Shown here one piece after another: positions 23,094-35,840 of a DNA stretch of 64,000 nt. The DNA comes from Otis tarda (taxonomy: Eukaryota > Chordata > Aves > Otidiformes > Otididae). Position 1 is the first letter of the stretch, and the number at the start of each line of letters is the position of its first letter. A program made the position numbers and the translations under genes. Under the pieces are notes generated by a model, which made no database searches, was not told the DNA's origin, and saw only the letters and a program-made list of their open reading frames with translations. Location of the stretch: NCBI GenBank assembly GCA_026413225.1, contig CM048591.1, positions 72,628,052-72,692,051 on the forward strand, in the 5' to 3' direction.

Positions 23094-26000
23094 TGTAAAG
23101 GCTAGTCAATCTCAAGAAAGATTCAAGTGTGATAGAGAAAGCTGGCATCTTCTGGAGGCAGTTTATGTTAGGTATGCTTCACATGACATGATTCAGTCCA
23201 TAACTACATAAATATTGAAACAGGAAAGAAAGTCAGTTTTAATTTTTCTCAATCAGTTTTGCTATAAACGGGGTCAATAATCCAATGATCAATTTAGTAT
23301 GTTCTACATTTTCAGAACGGTTTTGTAACAGTGGAGTTCATTGCAAATCATGCTTTTGTATCATTAATCAGCAAATGAAAGCAATTGTCTTTAGTAAATC
23401 AAATCAACCTTGGAGAATGGAAGCAAATAAAAACTAACAACTCTAGACATAATTGTCCTCTGTCAGTCCTTCTTTCCTATATATAATTAATGTGTTTGAA
23501 TATTTAACAATCCTGAGGATGAAAAATATTTAACTCCATCCTCAGCAAATTACTGTTTTCTCCACTCTTTTATATCTTCCCCAGTCTGAAGGCTTTCAGT
23601 TTTTATGGGGTGAGATGTTAAATCCTGATTTGTGTTTTTTTATTCTCATACATATTTAACCTATCATTATTGCTACAATTTTATTAATGATTAAATGGGC
23701 GATTATCCACAAGCTACCAGGATTTTGTGTCCCTGATGGAATATTATTTTCCTTACATATCTCTACTTTTTATTTTTCCTGTTTCTGAAAAAAAAAAAAA
23801 GAAGAATAGTATTTTTTCTGTACTAGTTGCAAGTTCAGTAATTTCTATTTCTGTTTCTAAACTCATCTCTCTTTTTCTTGGTTTATTTAAATTACTTCAA
23901 CATTTTAAAATGTACAGAGGTCAAATTACAACCATCACAAATTTGAGAGCTCTAAAAAGGCAGGCCCCAGTGTCATGACTTTCATGTCTTCATTGGCCTT
24001 GGCAGTAGGTGAAGATTTGTCTGTATCACTCTAAAGCGTAAAGCATGGACATTGCTTTAAGTCCTCAGATGTTATGATAGCTTATTTAATTACCTTCCAG
24101 CCTGTAGCATATTTCTCACTCTGATGTTCTTGCTACATGATTTGGTAACACCTTTCTTTTGAACCCTTTAAAACATAATGGAGTTTTTTTAACTGCATTT
24201 GACCAACTGGAAATTGTTATAAATAAGTGAGCTTTTTACTACCAAATATGTGATGTTCAGTGTCAATGAACCAGTTCACATCTTCTCCAAACTATGGTTG
24301 TTTGTTGCAAAACTAAATGGGTAATCTGATAAAGAAGGATGCTCCATGCAAATATCTCATGTCCTTAAAGGGAAATCCACTGACAATTCAAAGTTTAGTT
24401 GTTGAGTTCTGTCAGAGTCACGCATAATTTTGGAGTCAGAGGGCTTCCAAACATTCAGCTAAATAACAGCAATTTTTTTCAGTCTTTTTAATGTCTTATT
24501 TACAGAACGGATGTAAAAAAGCCACAGCTAGCAATGAGAGGTTAGTGGGAGTGTGATTCATTCAGTCAGGAAAAAAAAAAGAAAACATTTTTTAGCATGT
24601 GCAAGGTGAAAAAATAACTTTTCACTCTGCTCATCCACATTCGAAAACAAGATGATTGTGACCAAAAGTGCCATGGTGCTCTGATAACAGAGAGCCAGTG
24701 GATCTATGTGGAAGCGAAGTGCATGGTGATGAGCTCTTGGAAGCAGCTTTCCTATCTTGTCATAATCATGTTTCTGTTCAGTGAGTCTAAGCCAGCTGCT
24801 ATCTAGAAACAGAAAAGAAGAGAGAATGCAGCAGAGCCTTTAATTGGGATGTACTTACACATCATTGGGATTTAACTAGAGAAAAAAGATGAAACTGTTG
24901 ACGGCTGTTCTGTAACATCAGATGAATATTCTGGATGCCCCAGAGAGATAATAAATGTGAGCATTTCATTGTGGTCTTTGTCCATTGCTGTAGGAAGAAT
25001 TTACAATCCCTGAAAGAATCAGAGAAACTGTAAAATGAGGAGACACGGGGTTTGTCTGTCTTTACAAGTACTGGAGAAATGAAAATGATGACCTGCTACA
25101 ATCAGTAATATTTGGAGACTGGCTGTGTTATTGTCCAGGTGTGGATTTGGAATGAGGTCAAGGAAGGGGGACAGAGGAGAGCCCAGAGTTACCATTAATA
25201 TCAGTCAATATTGTAAATCTGTAAGTGTTCCCCATTGCCCTGCAGTAGCGATGTACCAACCATATTTTCTGTTATCCTTAAGGGACCAAACCTACTTCAG
25301 GCTTCAGTATCTCATGGCAACAAAATCCTGTATTGCATGTTTTCTTCATGAAAGACTGATACCAATCCATGTTAAAGAATTGTTTAATGAAAACCATTAT
25401 ACTAATTTTCCCAAAGCATATTATAGAGAGCTCTGAATCTGTATGTCATTTTTCCCTCTTCAGCATTTTTTTCCCAATTTCTAGACCTCCTACTTGAAGT
25501 CTGTGAAAAATCTTTTTTCCTTTATTTTATTGAACAGAAAAATGGCTAATAAAAATGTGGTGAGTGGAAGCCTTTAGAATTCATTGTGAAGTTTTGCCTG
25601 CTTTGTATATTAATTATACTGCAGAGATCCAAAAAATTAGGATACCTTTTCTGCAAATTGAATCCTGTATATCTGAACAGCTTTATTTTTTAATTGAGAG
25701 ATTATAATCATTCCTAGAACACTTTCAACTACACTGTTAGCCTGATTTTCCTATTTTCTTAAGAGGAAAAAGCTCCACTCTTAAAATTACTGTCATGAAT
25801 TTGTGAGATTCCAGATCACTGTGCCAGCAAATTCAGTGGACTCACTGCTCAGTTCACAAGGATCCTCATGCCTCATCAGCATCCTTGGTCACTTAGCCAT
25901 CATCCTTGAGTTAAAGTTTCTTTCTTCCATCTCATGCGGTTAACAAGAACTTTCCCCCAAAAGGCATTAGGGAATGTGTGTTCCTGACCTGCTTCAAGGA

Positions 26001-26675
26001 CCTGTGGATGAAATAGCCTGTACAAGTAGGGAGTACTTTCTTCACATCTGGTTCCACAATTCTTTGTTTTCCTTGAAAGAGCAGAATAATCTGTATTCTT
26101 CAACTAGGAGGAATCTTTTCGCTTTTCTTACAGACATGCTAGGCAGCAACACAATTGCTTGTTAACAATTTCCAGTCACTAAGGAGTTGCCCATCTTCTA
26201 CAACTCAGTCTCCACACAGATACTTTCTCCAGAAAATCCTATAGAAGATTTTTTTTTTCAAATGCTCTTAGACTTATCAACATCTCTTAAAGATATATTG
26301 TTATTAAAGTAGTCTAATTTTTACCACAGCAACACTATTGGAATACCACTACATGAAATATTACATGAATAGGGAAAATAATGTAATGTTTTTAAACTGA
26401 AAACTAGATATTTAAAAATATTTTCAGAATTTAAAAATATTAGAGTCTGTGCAATTCTATATATAGGGCTTGTAAAAATACTTTCTTTTCCTACAGAAAA
26501 ACTGGGATGAAAATATTTTACTTGGCATTAGTCAGTGTGTTGGAATTCCATCTGTAATTCCTTCTTTCTGTTTTTTGGCTGATTGTTTGAGCTTAGCTTT
26601 GATTTTGCTCTTTCCTGACTGGTGCTATGCTTTAAAACCAACAGTATTTTTGAGATGAAGGAGCTGAAAATATTA
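23094..26675. other. Non-coding DNA, no gene seen
   Basis: Unique-looking AT-rich sequence between two CR1 tails that point towards each other. No exon, RNA gene or further repeat is recognisable. Confidence 0.55.
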
Positions 26676-27170
26676 GAATCATAGAATCTTTTAGGTTGGA
26701 AAAAACCCTTAAGATCATCAAGTCCTCTGGTTAACATAACACTGCCAAGTCCATCAGTAAATACGCCCCTAAGCATCACATCTACATGTCTTTTAGATAC
26801 CTTCAGGGATGCGATGGTCACTCAACCACTTCCCTTTGCAAGCTGTACCAATGCTTGACAACTCTTTCAGTGAATAAATGTTTCCTTATATCCAATCTAA
26901 ACCTGCCCTAGTGCAACTTGGGACTGTTTCCTCTCATTCTATCACTTGTTACTTGGGAAACGGGATCAACACCTACCTTGCAACAACCTTCTTTCAGGTA
27001 GTTGTTAGAAAGCGATAAGGTCTCCCCTCAGTCTCCTTTTCTCCAGGATAAAAAAACCCAGTTCTCTCAGCAACTTCTCATAAGATTTGTACTCTAAACC
27101 ATTCTCCACCTTCACTGCTCTTCTTTGGATGCACTCCAGCACCTCAATGTCTTTGTTGCAGTGAGGTACA
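26676..27170 (-). mobile_element. CR1 LINE 3' fragment, minus strand
   Basis: On the plus strand it begins with the reversed CR1 tail 'tagaatcatagaatc' and 'ggttggaaaaaaccc'. It continues through 'ctaaacctgccc', 'gtctcccctcagtctcc' and 'ttggatgcactccagcacc', the reverse complement of the ORF2 C-terminal region. About 495 bp remain. The frame carries several disruptions and the tail wording marks it as an older subfamily. Confidence 0.9.
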
Positions 27171-30100
27171 CAAACCTCATGTTTAATTCAGTAACTTTTT
27201 GGAAATTTAATGAGTGGTTCTGCTTCCTAGTATTTGATCAAATATGCTGTGCTATGTTTAATAATAATGTAATATGTTTGTTTTTTTTTTTCTGGCGTGA
27301 GTATGTGCCTGTCCATCCTTGGCTTTGACTGGGGATTCAGATATTTTTTCTAGTACAACAAAAATCAATAGTGTGTGGTTTGAGTAGTCATTAAATGCAA
27401 CCTGCTTTAAATACAATTCTTTACCAGCTCTGAAATGGAGGTTATCAAGCAGGAGTTCAACCATGACCTTCTTCTGGAGCCCCGGTTCCTGTCCAGACAG
27501 AGTCTCCAGAGCACTAGATGAATATCAGTGTGACTCCTCAAGAGAGGAAACTGCTCACACACTGTTGAAAAGGCTTTGAAAACCATGAGCTATTACTCCA
27601 TGTGGTGGCGTCTTAAGCAGACGTGCTTGCTACGTTTTTGGGTATGTTGGAAAATGTACTTGAGTTTAACAGGTAGATAAGCTGGGTGTTCAAGAAGCAT
27701 AGTACCACCTATTGCGCAAACCACAACAACCATGCTGGATACTACAATGTACTTCTAGCAGGAGCGTGCCTTCATCCTTGATGTTCTTGTGGCACTTTTA
27801 CAAATTGAAAATTTGCTACAGTAACACCACTCTGGCCAATAAGTAATCAATTTTCAGTTGTTTACCTCCTCTACCAGGTATGACGTTCTTCACTTATGCT
27901 GGTATTTTGTCTCAGTCTTCTCATCCTTTTTATTCTTGAAGATTATGATATTTCATCTCATTTTGCAAAGAAAATGACAGTATGAGTCCAGACTACCTAA
28001 CTCGTAAGTCTTCACATACACAGCCAAACTTTTTGAGGGCTTCTTGGAGCTGCTGTCTTTGCTGTCTGGGAGTATAAAACAGGAACCTGAACGACCTGCC
28101 CTGCCGGATCAGAAGAGAAAAACATGCTGAGCTTCCAGGTCTAATACCTTAATGGAGTCTTCCTATCTGTTGATCAGAGCATTGCATCTTATTCTCAGTA
28201 TTTCAAATTAACACAGGCATTGACTGATGTACACAAGCCTTTATCCAAAGCCAGTGATCCTAAAAACTTTCAGAAGATTTTGGTTTGTATGTGCTTGAAG
28301 TGCAGTTTTCTCACTGTTGCAGATGCCGTGACTGACAAGACTGCAGAATCAGAGCCCCGGTGTAATTTTTGTGTTGGTTACACTCATTGAGTGAGTCAGT
28401 CACCTCAGTGTAGGCTGTACAATATTTTCCTTTCAGAGCCAATCTTAATTTCAGGGTCTGTTATTCTGAAATGCTTCAGTACTGTAGTGTTTGTTACAGA
28501 CGATCTCATTCAATTATCCTGTGATATACTATAATATAATATAATATACTATTATATTATATAATATAATATGATATACTTAAAATACAACATTTTCCTT
28601 GAATGCTGAGCTTTCATCCTTGTATTTGTACCTTTATTTTGTATTTACTTAGCATTTAACCATCAAAAATTCAAATCCAACAATCCAGCAGTATCTTTTC
28701 ACCATGCAGTCTGTGTTGGCTCTGTTGTCTTTTGAGACAGAATAATGCAGCCTAAGTGGGTAAACTAAAAGTAACGTGTAAAACCTTAAAATAATTTTTA
28801 AATAAGAAGGCATTTCTTCTTCTCTGTTTCCATAACTGTATTTTCTTTTGTAATTCCACTCTCTGTGAGCCTGTAAGAAGTTTTGGATATGGACAGTGTT
28901 GTTTTGCAGTCAAGGTGATAGAAGGACAGAGAGAAGGAGCAGCAAAGCTGGGGAGCAGGGAAAAATGGGAGCATCAGGCACTCAGACCAGGTTTTCCCTC
29001 TTTTCGCAGCAGTGAGAAGCTGGAGTCCACACTGGAGCCCAAAGGCTAGAGGAAATTTGGAGATTTGGAAAGAGGCTTTTCTATCTGAACAGAATTAAAC
29101 TTTTCCATTGAGCAAAATTAATGACAACTGCTTTGTTTGAATGCGTTCAAAAGTATCCTAGGGCCTTAGCGCAGAGGTAAGGATTGTGTGAGCTTTTGAC
29201 AGTCTCTGGTGATGTTGGCCATGGTGCTTCATAGAACATCAGTTTCTTCTGCTGGAATGTTTTGAACCTGTTGGAATACTTTTGGTGCTTCAGCAAACAT
29301 AGGTGGCAGCTAGAAAGCAGAACAATTTTTGAAGTGGGCTTTCAGTGAGATATGGTGCTACTTCAGGCTATCGCTGTTTATTGTAGTTGGCATCTGTTTT
29401 CTTCTGCACATCTGAATTTAAGAACTACTTTTATGAGAAAATTGGAATTTATTTACTTGGAATTTGAAACACCAGTCTGCCCCCACATATTCAGTAGCTG
29501 GAATGTAGTTGAAAATGCCAAGTGGATAATTTTGTTAACCCTAAATTCAAAAGTGAGCCTGAGTCTTGTAAGACACTGAACTAATTTGTACATATTTTAG
29601 TGTTCCCCCATGTCTCCTCCTCCCCCTCACTCTCCAGGTGTTTTCGAACCCTTTGCCAACCATCTTAGTTAAGGGAGATCTTTTTAAATAAATAATAGGA
29701 AGAATGTCAGCTGGAGTTGGAATCAGTGGGATTTTCATAGAAATGTGCCTTATTTTAGTTCACTGCTCTTGGAATTGCTAGTTTTACAAGCATCTGTATA
29801 GATACAGGACTTCTAGATCTGCTTAAGCAAACACTTTGCTTTTTTATTTCCACTATATATGTAAGGGGATAAGTAGGTTGCTATTTATGAAATTCATAAA
29901 AACCTTCAGATTCGAAGGCTCTTTTTTATTGGATATCTTAATCCAATTCTTTTAACTGGATTGGGAAGTGAAAATAAATTCTCTTGAGCACAATAATAAA
30001 AGGCAAAATTAAACATGGTACACAGGCAGCTCAAACAAATAAAAAAGAACTAGCAGAACCAGTTTGAAAAACTGATTTTTCTTGGGTAATGCTACCAGAG

Positions 30101-30649
30101 GCTTGATATTTTGTCTGCTATGCAGTTGCTGCCAGAAAGATTTGAACTTGAAGGTCCTGTGTTGAAATTTCCAGTCTCTTCAAATTAAATAACTCTTGTA
30201 GTTTTGAGATGTTCTCTCCCTTGTTGAATTTTGGTTCTCCTGAGAGGTTCTTGAGATATGCATCTGTCTCTTTCCTGAAATGTATCAATATCTTAATAAT
30301 TCTTTCAAGACGCTCTAGGTATAGATGATCTTTGTTTTGCTCAAGTTGGTTTTTGTCTTCTGGGATTTTTTAATTTCCTTGTTTTAAATACAGAATTTTA
30401 TTCACTTCTATCTCTTTTGGTAGAAACACTTAATGGTAAGTTAATGTCTCAATTTAGACACTCATTGGCAAGTTTTAAACATTTATAATTGTTTATAGAA
30501 ACTACTGCATTCAGAATTGGGAATGGAAGAGTTAACATTCTCGTATACCCATCCCTCAACATGCTTTCACTGATGCGGGTTCCATGTGTTAGCTAATACT
30601 AACAGGCTGGGGAGGATAACCAATTTGTGTGCTTCTTCTCTTCTCTGAC
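27171..30649. other. Non-coding DNA, no gene seen
   Basis: AT-rich sequence with one palindromic AT repeat (28523-28580). No frame resembles a known protein. Confidence 0.55.
28523..28580. repeat. AT-only ATATA/ATAAT repeat flanked by GATATACT
   Basis: A 58-bp run of TATAATA-type units, bounded on both sides by GATATACT (28523-28530 and 28573-28580). The interior is partly self-complementary, so it may form a hairpin. It looks like an AT microsatellite and is probably length-variable. Confidence 0.7.
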
Positions 30650-31792
30650 TGTCGTGGTTTTGTTAGTGAGGGGGGGCCTAAGGTGGTAGCTTCTGCAGGA
30701 AACTGCTAGAAGTCGCTCCCCTTTGTTCAGTGGACTCGGCCAGGCCTAGGGCGGACCTGCTGCTGGCCGAGGTCAAGCGGATTGGTAGCAGAATGTCCCG
30801 TGATAACGCCTCTGCGATAACATATTTAAGAAGGGGAAAACAGAGAAAAAAAGAGAGAAGAGAAGATGTGAAGAAGCTGAGCGGGGGCGGAGGCGCAGAG
30901 GGGGAGGCGCAGGCCTCATGGGCCTTGCAGGCCTCACCCTCTGGCCTCTCGCCAGGCAGCCGACTGGGCCCGACTTGGTCCGGCCCGGCTGCAAGAAGTG
31001 GAAAGGAGATGAGAAGTGAATAAGATGTAAAAAAGATCCTGAGAGACATCTACCAGCCTGTTGAGAGGAACGGCTGCAGACACCAAGGTCAGTTCAGAAA
31101 GGAGGGGGAGGAGTAATGCAGCTCCTGGCCAAGATTCCCCTGCAGCCTGTGGTGACGACCATGGTGGAGCGGGTTGTCCCCCTGCAGCCCATGGAGGTCC
31201 ACGGAGGAGCAGAGATCCACTTGGAGCCCGTGAAGGACCCCACACCGGGGGAGGTGGATGCCTGAAGGCGGCTGTGGCCCGTGGAGGGCCCGCTGGGACA
31301 GCCGTTCTGGAGAGACTGTACTCCGTGGAAGAGATGACCCATGCCGGAGCAGTTCCACGAAGGACTGTGGCCCGTGGGAGGGACCCCACGATGGAGCAGG
31401 GGAGGAATGTGAGGAGTTCTTCCCCCGACCATGAAGCAGCGGCATGAAACAACGTATGATGAACTGACTGCAACCCCCATTCCCTCTTCCCCCCTGTGCC
31501 GCTCGGGGGGGGGAAGGTAGTAGAGATGGTGTTAAGCTTGGGAAGAGGGAGGGGTGGATGGAGGTTATCTTGTTCCCTGTCTCATTATCCTGCTGTTTGT
31601 AGTAATAAATGAATAGTTTTCCCCAAGTCGAGTCTGTTTTGCCCGTGACGGTAACTTTAAGGATTTCTCCCTGTCCTTATCTCAAACCTCGAGCCGTTTT
31701 TCCTTATATTTTCTCTCCCTGTTTTCTCGGAGGGTGGGGGGAGTGAGAGAGAGACTGCGTAGTCTGGTCCTGATCAGGGCTGAACTACGACA
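30650..31792 (+). mobile_element. Solo LTR, avian ERV family A, copy 2
   Basis: A 1143-bp element starting TGTCGTGGTTTTG and ending CTACGACA, flanked by perfect 5-bp duplications CTGAC (30645-30649 and 31793-31797). It is collinear with the copy at 6775-7947 over its full length. It carries TATTTAAG (30823-30830) with TGATAAC upstream, the GC-rich middle with CTGCAGCC-type repeats, and AATAAA at 31604-31609. The intact ends and perfect duplication show a clean insertion later reduced to a solo LTR. The duplication differs from that of copy 1, so the two are separate events and not the two ends of one provirus. An ERVL-type origin is inferred from the 5-bp duplication. Confidence 0.88.
30801..30830 (+). 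promoter_or_regulatory. TGATAAC pair and TATA-like box in LTR A copy 2
   Basis: TGATAAC at 30801-30807 and CGATAAC at 30815-30821, 14 bp apart, stand just before TATTTAAG at 30823-30830. The arrangement equals that of copy 1 and fits a U3 promoter. Confidence 0.5.
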
Positions 31793-31984
31793 CTGACCTC
31801 TTTCTTTAACTGAGATCTGACGTGTTGAACCAATAGTAAGCTAAGTTAATGAAATTATACTTAGAAAGGGACTCATCATTGTCTAAGAAAGAAAGCAAGA
31901 CCAACTACTTCCTGAGGTCAAATTACAACTTTCCTTCAAGGAGCAAAGGTAGAGTTAGGGATCATTTGCACAAGTTGCACAGAG

Positions 31985-33050
31985 AAGATCTAACAGGATG
32001 CATCTGAGGATGTTGAGAGAATTGGCTGATATCATTAGAAAGCCTCTCTATCATCTTTGAAAACTCATGGGGATGAGGGGAAGCCTCAGATGACAGGAAA
32101 AGGGAAAATGTTTGCCCATATATGAAAAGATAATGAAGAGCTACTGAGAAAACACAAATCAGTCAGCCACATTTCAGTCTCTGGAAAACTTACGAAACAA
32201 GTCATTATGGAAGTTCTTTCCAGACATATGAAGGACAAAAAGTGGACCAGAAAAAGTCACTAGGGCGTTATGAAGGGTAGCTTGTGTCTTTACCAACCAG
32301 AATGCTTTCTAGACTAGACTATTTCAGTTGGAAGGGACCTACAAGAGTTACTCATGGGCAAGAGAAGAGCCTTGAACCTCACCTGCTTCAATTTTAGGAA
32401 GGTATTTGACCTGATCTTTCACAACGTCTGAGTGGATAGATGGATTACTGACAATAACCTGCGAATAATATGCCAATATCTGACAATAATCTGTCTGGAC
32501 AGGTGGACCACTGGCTTTTGTGGAAAACTGACTTGTGGAAAACTGAGCTCAAGAGCTAGTGGTTAATAGCACAGTCAAACTGACAGCTAGTTAATGGATG
32601 AGTTCTTAATTCAATAATACTCTGGTATCCTGTCAGGATGACAGGATTAAATGGCCTTTCACCAAGTTTTTGGATTACATCCTACTGAGAGGAGAGGTAG
32701 ATACCCTGGAGGGTAAAGTAACCGTTTATAGAGACCTCAACAGACTGGAAGATTGACCAACAAGAATTGCATGAGATTTAACAAAGGTAAGTGTAGAATA
32801 TTGCACCTGGCTCTGAAACAGCAGCACAAAAAGCCGAAGGCTGACTGCATTTGGATTAGCTGTAATGGAAAGACTCTGGAGGTTCTTTACAAACCCCTTG
32901 CCTGACAATGAGTTGAGTGTGAGCCAGCAGCAAGGACCAACGGTCTCCTGGTCTGAACTGGCCAGAAGATCAAAGGATGTGATCATTCCACTCCACTCAA
33001 CACTTGGCAGGCCACACTGGGAATACAGTGTCCACTTTTGTTTCTTTCTT
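31985..33050 (+). mobile_element. Decayed CR1 LINE, reverse transcriptase region
   Basis: About 1.05 kb that follows the CR1 ORF2 order. Landmarks are 'atgcatctgaggatgttgag' (like HLRVLREL), 'tcatctttgaaaactcatgg' (IIFEKSW), 'agtctctggaaaactta', 'tatgaaggacaaaaagtgg', 'tttaggaaggtatttgacc' (the KAFD region), 'gaccaacaagaattgcatga' and 'ggccacactgggaatacag' (RPHLEY). Many stops and indels break the frame, and it has no recognisable 3' tail. It is much older than the copies at 9.5 and 14 kb. Family-A LTR copy 2 lies just upstream (ends 31792) but not inside it. Confidence 0.75.
32313..32350 (-). mobile_element. Possible tiny antisense CR1 tail inside the decayed CR1
   Basis: The string 'tttcagttggaagggaccta' resembles the reversed 3' end of a CR1, yet lies where the sense-strand ORF2 should continue from 'accaaccagaatgcttt'. 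It may be a nested insertion of a very short CR1 tail. The match is short, so chance remains possible. Confidence 0.35.
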
Positions 33051-35512
33051 TCAAAATTTTATCTAGATGTAGGTAGAAAATACTCCAACATGAGAGCAAT
33101 CGGTTAACTACATTGCTTTTTTTTAGGTTCTCATTCATGTAGGGAGTACATGTGCCAAGTAACAAGAGTAGTACTGTAAGGTAATTTCTGAAGTAGAATT
33201 GTGAGGGGGTCTTGCTTAAATATGGAAAATTTCAACTATCCTGATAGTTCACCAAATTTTGTAAGGACAGAATAGTTAGAATGGGTTTATGAGGTTCTGT
33301 ATTTTCCTTTGAGATCTGCTATTTATTTGTTTATCATTCATTGATCAGTTTCACAGTGTCTTAAATCACAACAAAAGAAAGCTACTCAGACATTTTTTCT
33401 TTCATTTGGAAATCTTATCAAAGCAGGTGTTCCTGGCAAATCTGAAGTGGTTTTTGCAGAAGCTCAGTGGAAGAAGGGAAAATGTTTCTACTCTTGCTGA
33501 TTGCAAACTCAGACTATAAGCTGCAGAAGTTTTTTAATTTCATAAACTTTTTAATACGTTTGGACTGAGTGTTAAACAAGCCTGGTAAGAGTCAGATAAA
33601 AATGTATATTTAGATTTTTATCCAGTTTCCTTCAGGTTGGTTGAACAGCTGTTGTGGGGAGAATTTTATGTTTGCTTGAACATAAAATTCCATGCAGAAC
33701 TTACTAGCTTTGAACCTGCAGGAGACAGTTTTATTTTTCCAGTCAAAAATAGAACACCCTGCTAAGTGAAATGGCAGACTGAGCTGTCTTTGAGAGATGT
33801 GTTAGTACAATATGCATTCATGGGTATTTAGTTTCCTTTTGGACCTTAGTAGGATCAAATCACTGAACCTCATGGTGAGACTTTGGCAGTTCTGCCTGTT
33901 ATAACTCAGTCATCAGATGGAAAAAAAAAAAAAAAAAAAAAAAGCTATTTTCCTAACTTTTTATAAAATGCAAATGCTCAGTGATGCAGTCATTACTTTT
34001 AGGTTTTTTGAAGACTGAATGGGTGACAAAGCAGGAGAGTGTAAAGTATTTCTGTGTGCATTAAGAGCTGGAAGACCAAAAATGCCCTTCACTTTTCCAA
34101 CAGAACTTCTATAGCACTTTTAAAGTCAAAGAATTACAGGCTTTTGGGATACTGAGCACACTAAAGTTTGCACCCTTCAGACAATCCAGTCTCAAAGTCA
34201 CCAGAACCAAAAGGCTATTTTAAGCAGCTTGTACTGCTATTGATACAAGATCCTTGGTTGGTACCAGTTTCTTGGTTACAGGTAGAGTAACAGTAAAGTT
34301 TAACTTTTCAGTTCAGTCTGACAGAGCACATTATGTGGTCCCAGCTGTCAGATCCCAAGACCATTGTCATTACTAATTTAGCTACAGAAAAAAACTCTTA
34401 CAGAAAAAAAAAATTAAAAAAAATAATAAAAATAAAACCCCTGGATTCTTAAAGGGTCTTAAAGGTCTCCAGTATTATTTCAATTTGAAAATATTTCAGA
34501 CTGTAATACTCTCAAGTCTTTTAAACATCTGCGATTTAAGCATTAAAGATGTGATTGCTGCTGCCTACTGACATTCATTGAAATTAATGAGCCTGTAGAG
34601 AGAGAATGTACTGGACAGTACAGTTAGGATTGCAGAAGTGAGTTTAAATGAAATGATGAACCATTAGCAATTGCAGCAACTGAACTCTTGTATGTTCTCC
34701 ATTTTGTTGCTTTTTGTAGTCATTCTTAGAGTTTATGGTCATAAGTTGTATTTCAGAAAGAGACAAAACAGAGCAATTTGTCTTTCTTTACATGCTCAGT
34801 GCAATTGGATTACTTTTTTTCAGTAGCTATGTACAATTACAATAGTATATATTTGGAAACGATGTTCAAAATATTTAAGTTAGGAAACTGAATGTGAGAA
34901 TTCTTTTTTGGTGAAAAAAATTAGAGGCAAGTATGCATTATTTCCTTTTTTTTTTTTTCAGGAAGTCTTTTGTTTCTGAAATGCATTGGTCTTTTCAAAC
35001 TAACGCATTACAACAGAAAATGAAAAGGATAAAATAAATTGAAAATTAAGCAGAATACTTTGCTTGAACTGAAAAGCTCTGTGGTTTCACTTTAGCTGGT
35101 TATTTTATCTCATTGTTCAATTTCACCTTTTAATCTCGCCACTTGTTTGACCAAATACAGCTCAGGATTGCCTAGTACATATTTGCCAAAGTACAGCTTT
35201 TAGCTTGCAGAAATGGAGTATCTTATTATTAGATGAGAAGACTTTGGAAAAAAAAGTGTAGTTGCCATAGTGTCTGCATAATGAAATAAATCTGTAAATA
35301 TCTTGTCCAGTACCATTAAAATTCAAATATTTGCACAAAAGAAGAGGTGGAGACCTTACTTTCAATGCATCTGATGATTACAGTGCAAATGCTTTTCTTC
35401 AAACTTTATCTGTTATTTGTAAAGAGATATGATTGGGTGCATCCAGTTATGAATAGGCAAAAAGTTCAATGTTTTTTATTGCTTTTCAAGAAAGTATTAT
35501 TACCATAGATCT
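33051..35512. other. Non-coding DNA, no gene seen
   Basis: AT-rich sequence with a 23-A run at 33921-33943 and several shorter A/T runs. No recognisable exon or repeat. Confidence 0.55.
33921..33943. repeat. Poly-A run of 23
   Basis: An uninterrupted A23 tract. No LINE or processed transcript is visible just upstream, so it is listed as a simple repeat and not as a retroposon tail. Confidence 0.8.
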
Positions 35513-35835
35513 TGTGGCAGTAAAAACACGGACTCCGTGGATGGTGTTCCAGAGACCTCTATTGTTAGTCAGCAATAGTCTTTTATAGTCTATCTAAGTT
35601 ACATGCAAAGTGCACACACTTAATCATCTAATTTGATTGGTAGCAATATACTGTTCACGCGCCTCGTGCTTCATTTGGATTGGTTATAGTTTTTTGGTTG
35701 TCTTTACTATTTTTGCCTTTGGTATTTCCTTATCTTGTTCTAGTTGTTGTTTTTAGTTATTCAGCAAGTGGTGTTCAAGGACATAGCCCAAATTCGTCAA
35801 TGTCAAACAGCTGTGCTGCACTCTCTGCCTCCACA
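35513..35835 (-). mobile_element. Short solo LTR, avian ERV family F
   Basis: A 323-bp element which on the minus strand reads TGTGGAGGCAGAGAG...TTTTTACTGCCACA, with perfect 5-bp duplications GATCT on both sides (35508-35512 and 35836-35840). A TATA-like CTATAAAAG sits about two thirds of the way along on the minus strand, as in short alpharetrovirus-like or ERVK-like LTRs. The plus-strand sequence at 63879-64000 matches its first 122 bp with roughly 8 differences by eye. No internal genes adjoin it, so it is a solo LTR. The class is not certain; length and duplication size point in different directions. Confidence 0.85.
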
Positions 35836-35840
35836 GATCT

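Noticed and set aside
30678-31480. Frames of 118-179 codons across the second family-A LTR
   Set aside because: They have the same cause as in the first copy, repeat-rich LTR sequence, with no domain or start context of a real gene.
6775-31792. One 25-kb provirus bounded by the two family-A LTRs
   Set aside because: Each LTR has its own different 5-bp duplication, and the interior has no retroviral genes but contains unrelated LINEs and LTRs.
33921-33943. Poly-A tail of a processed pseudogene
   Set aside because: No gene-like or LINE-like sequence lies directly upstream and no flanking duplication is visible.
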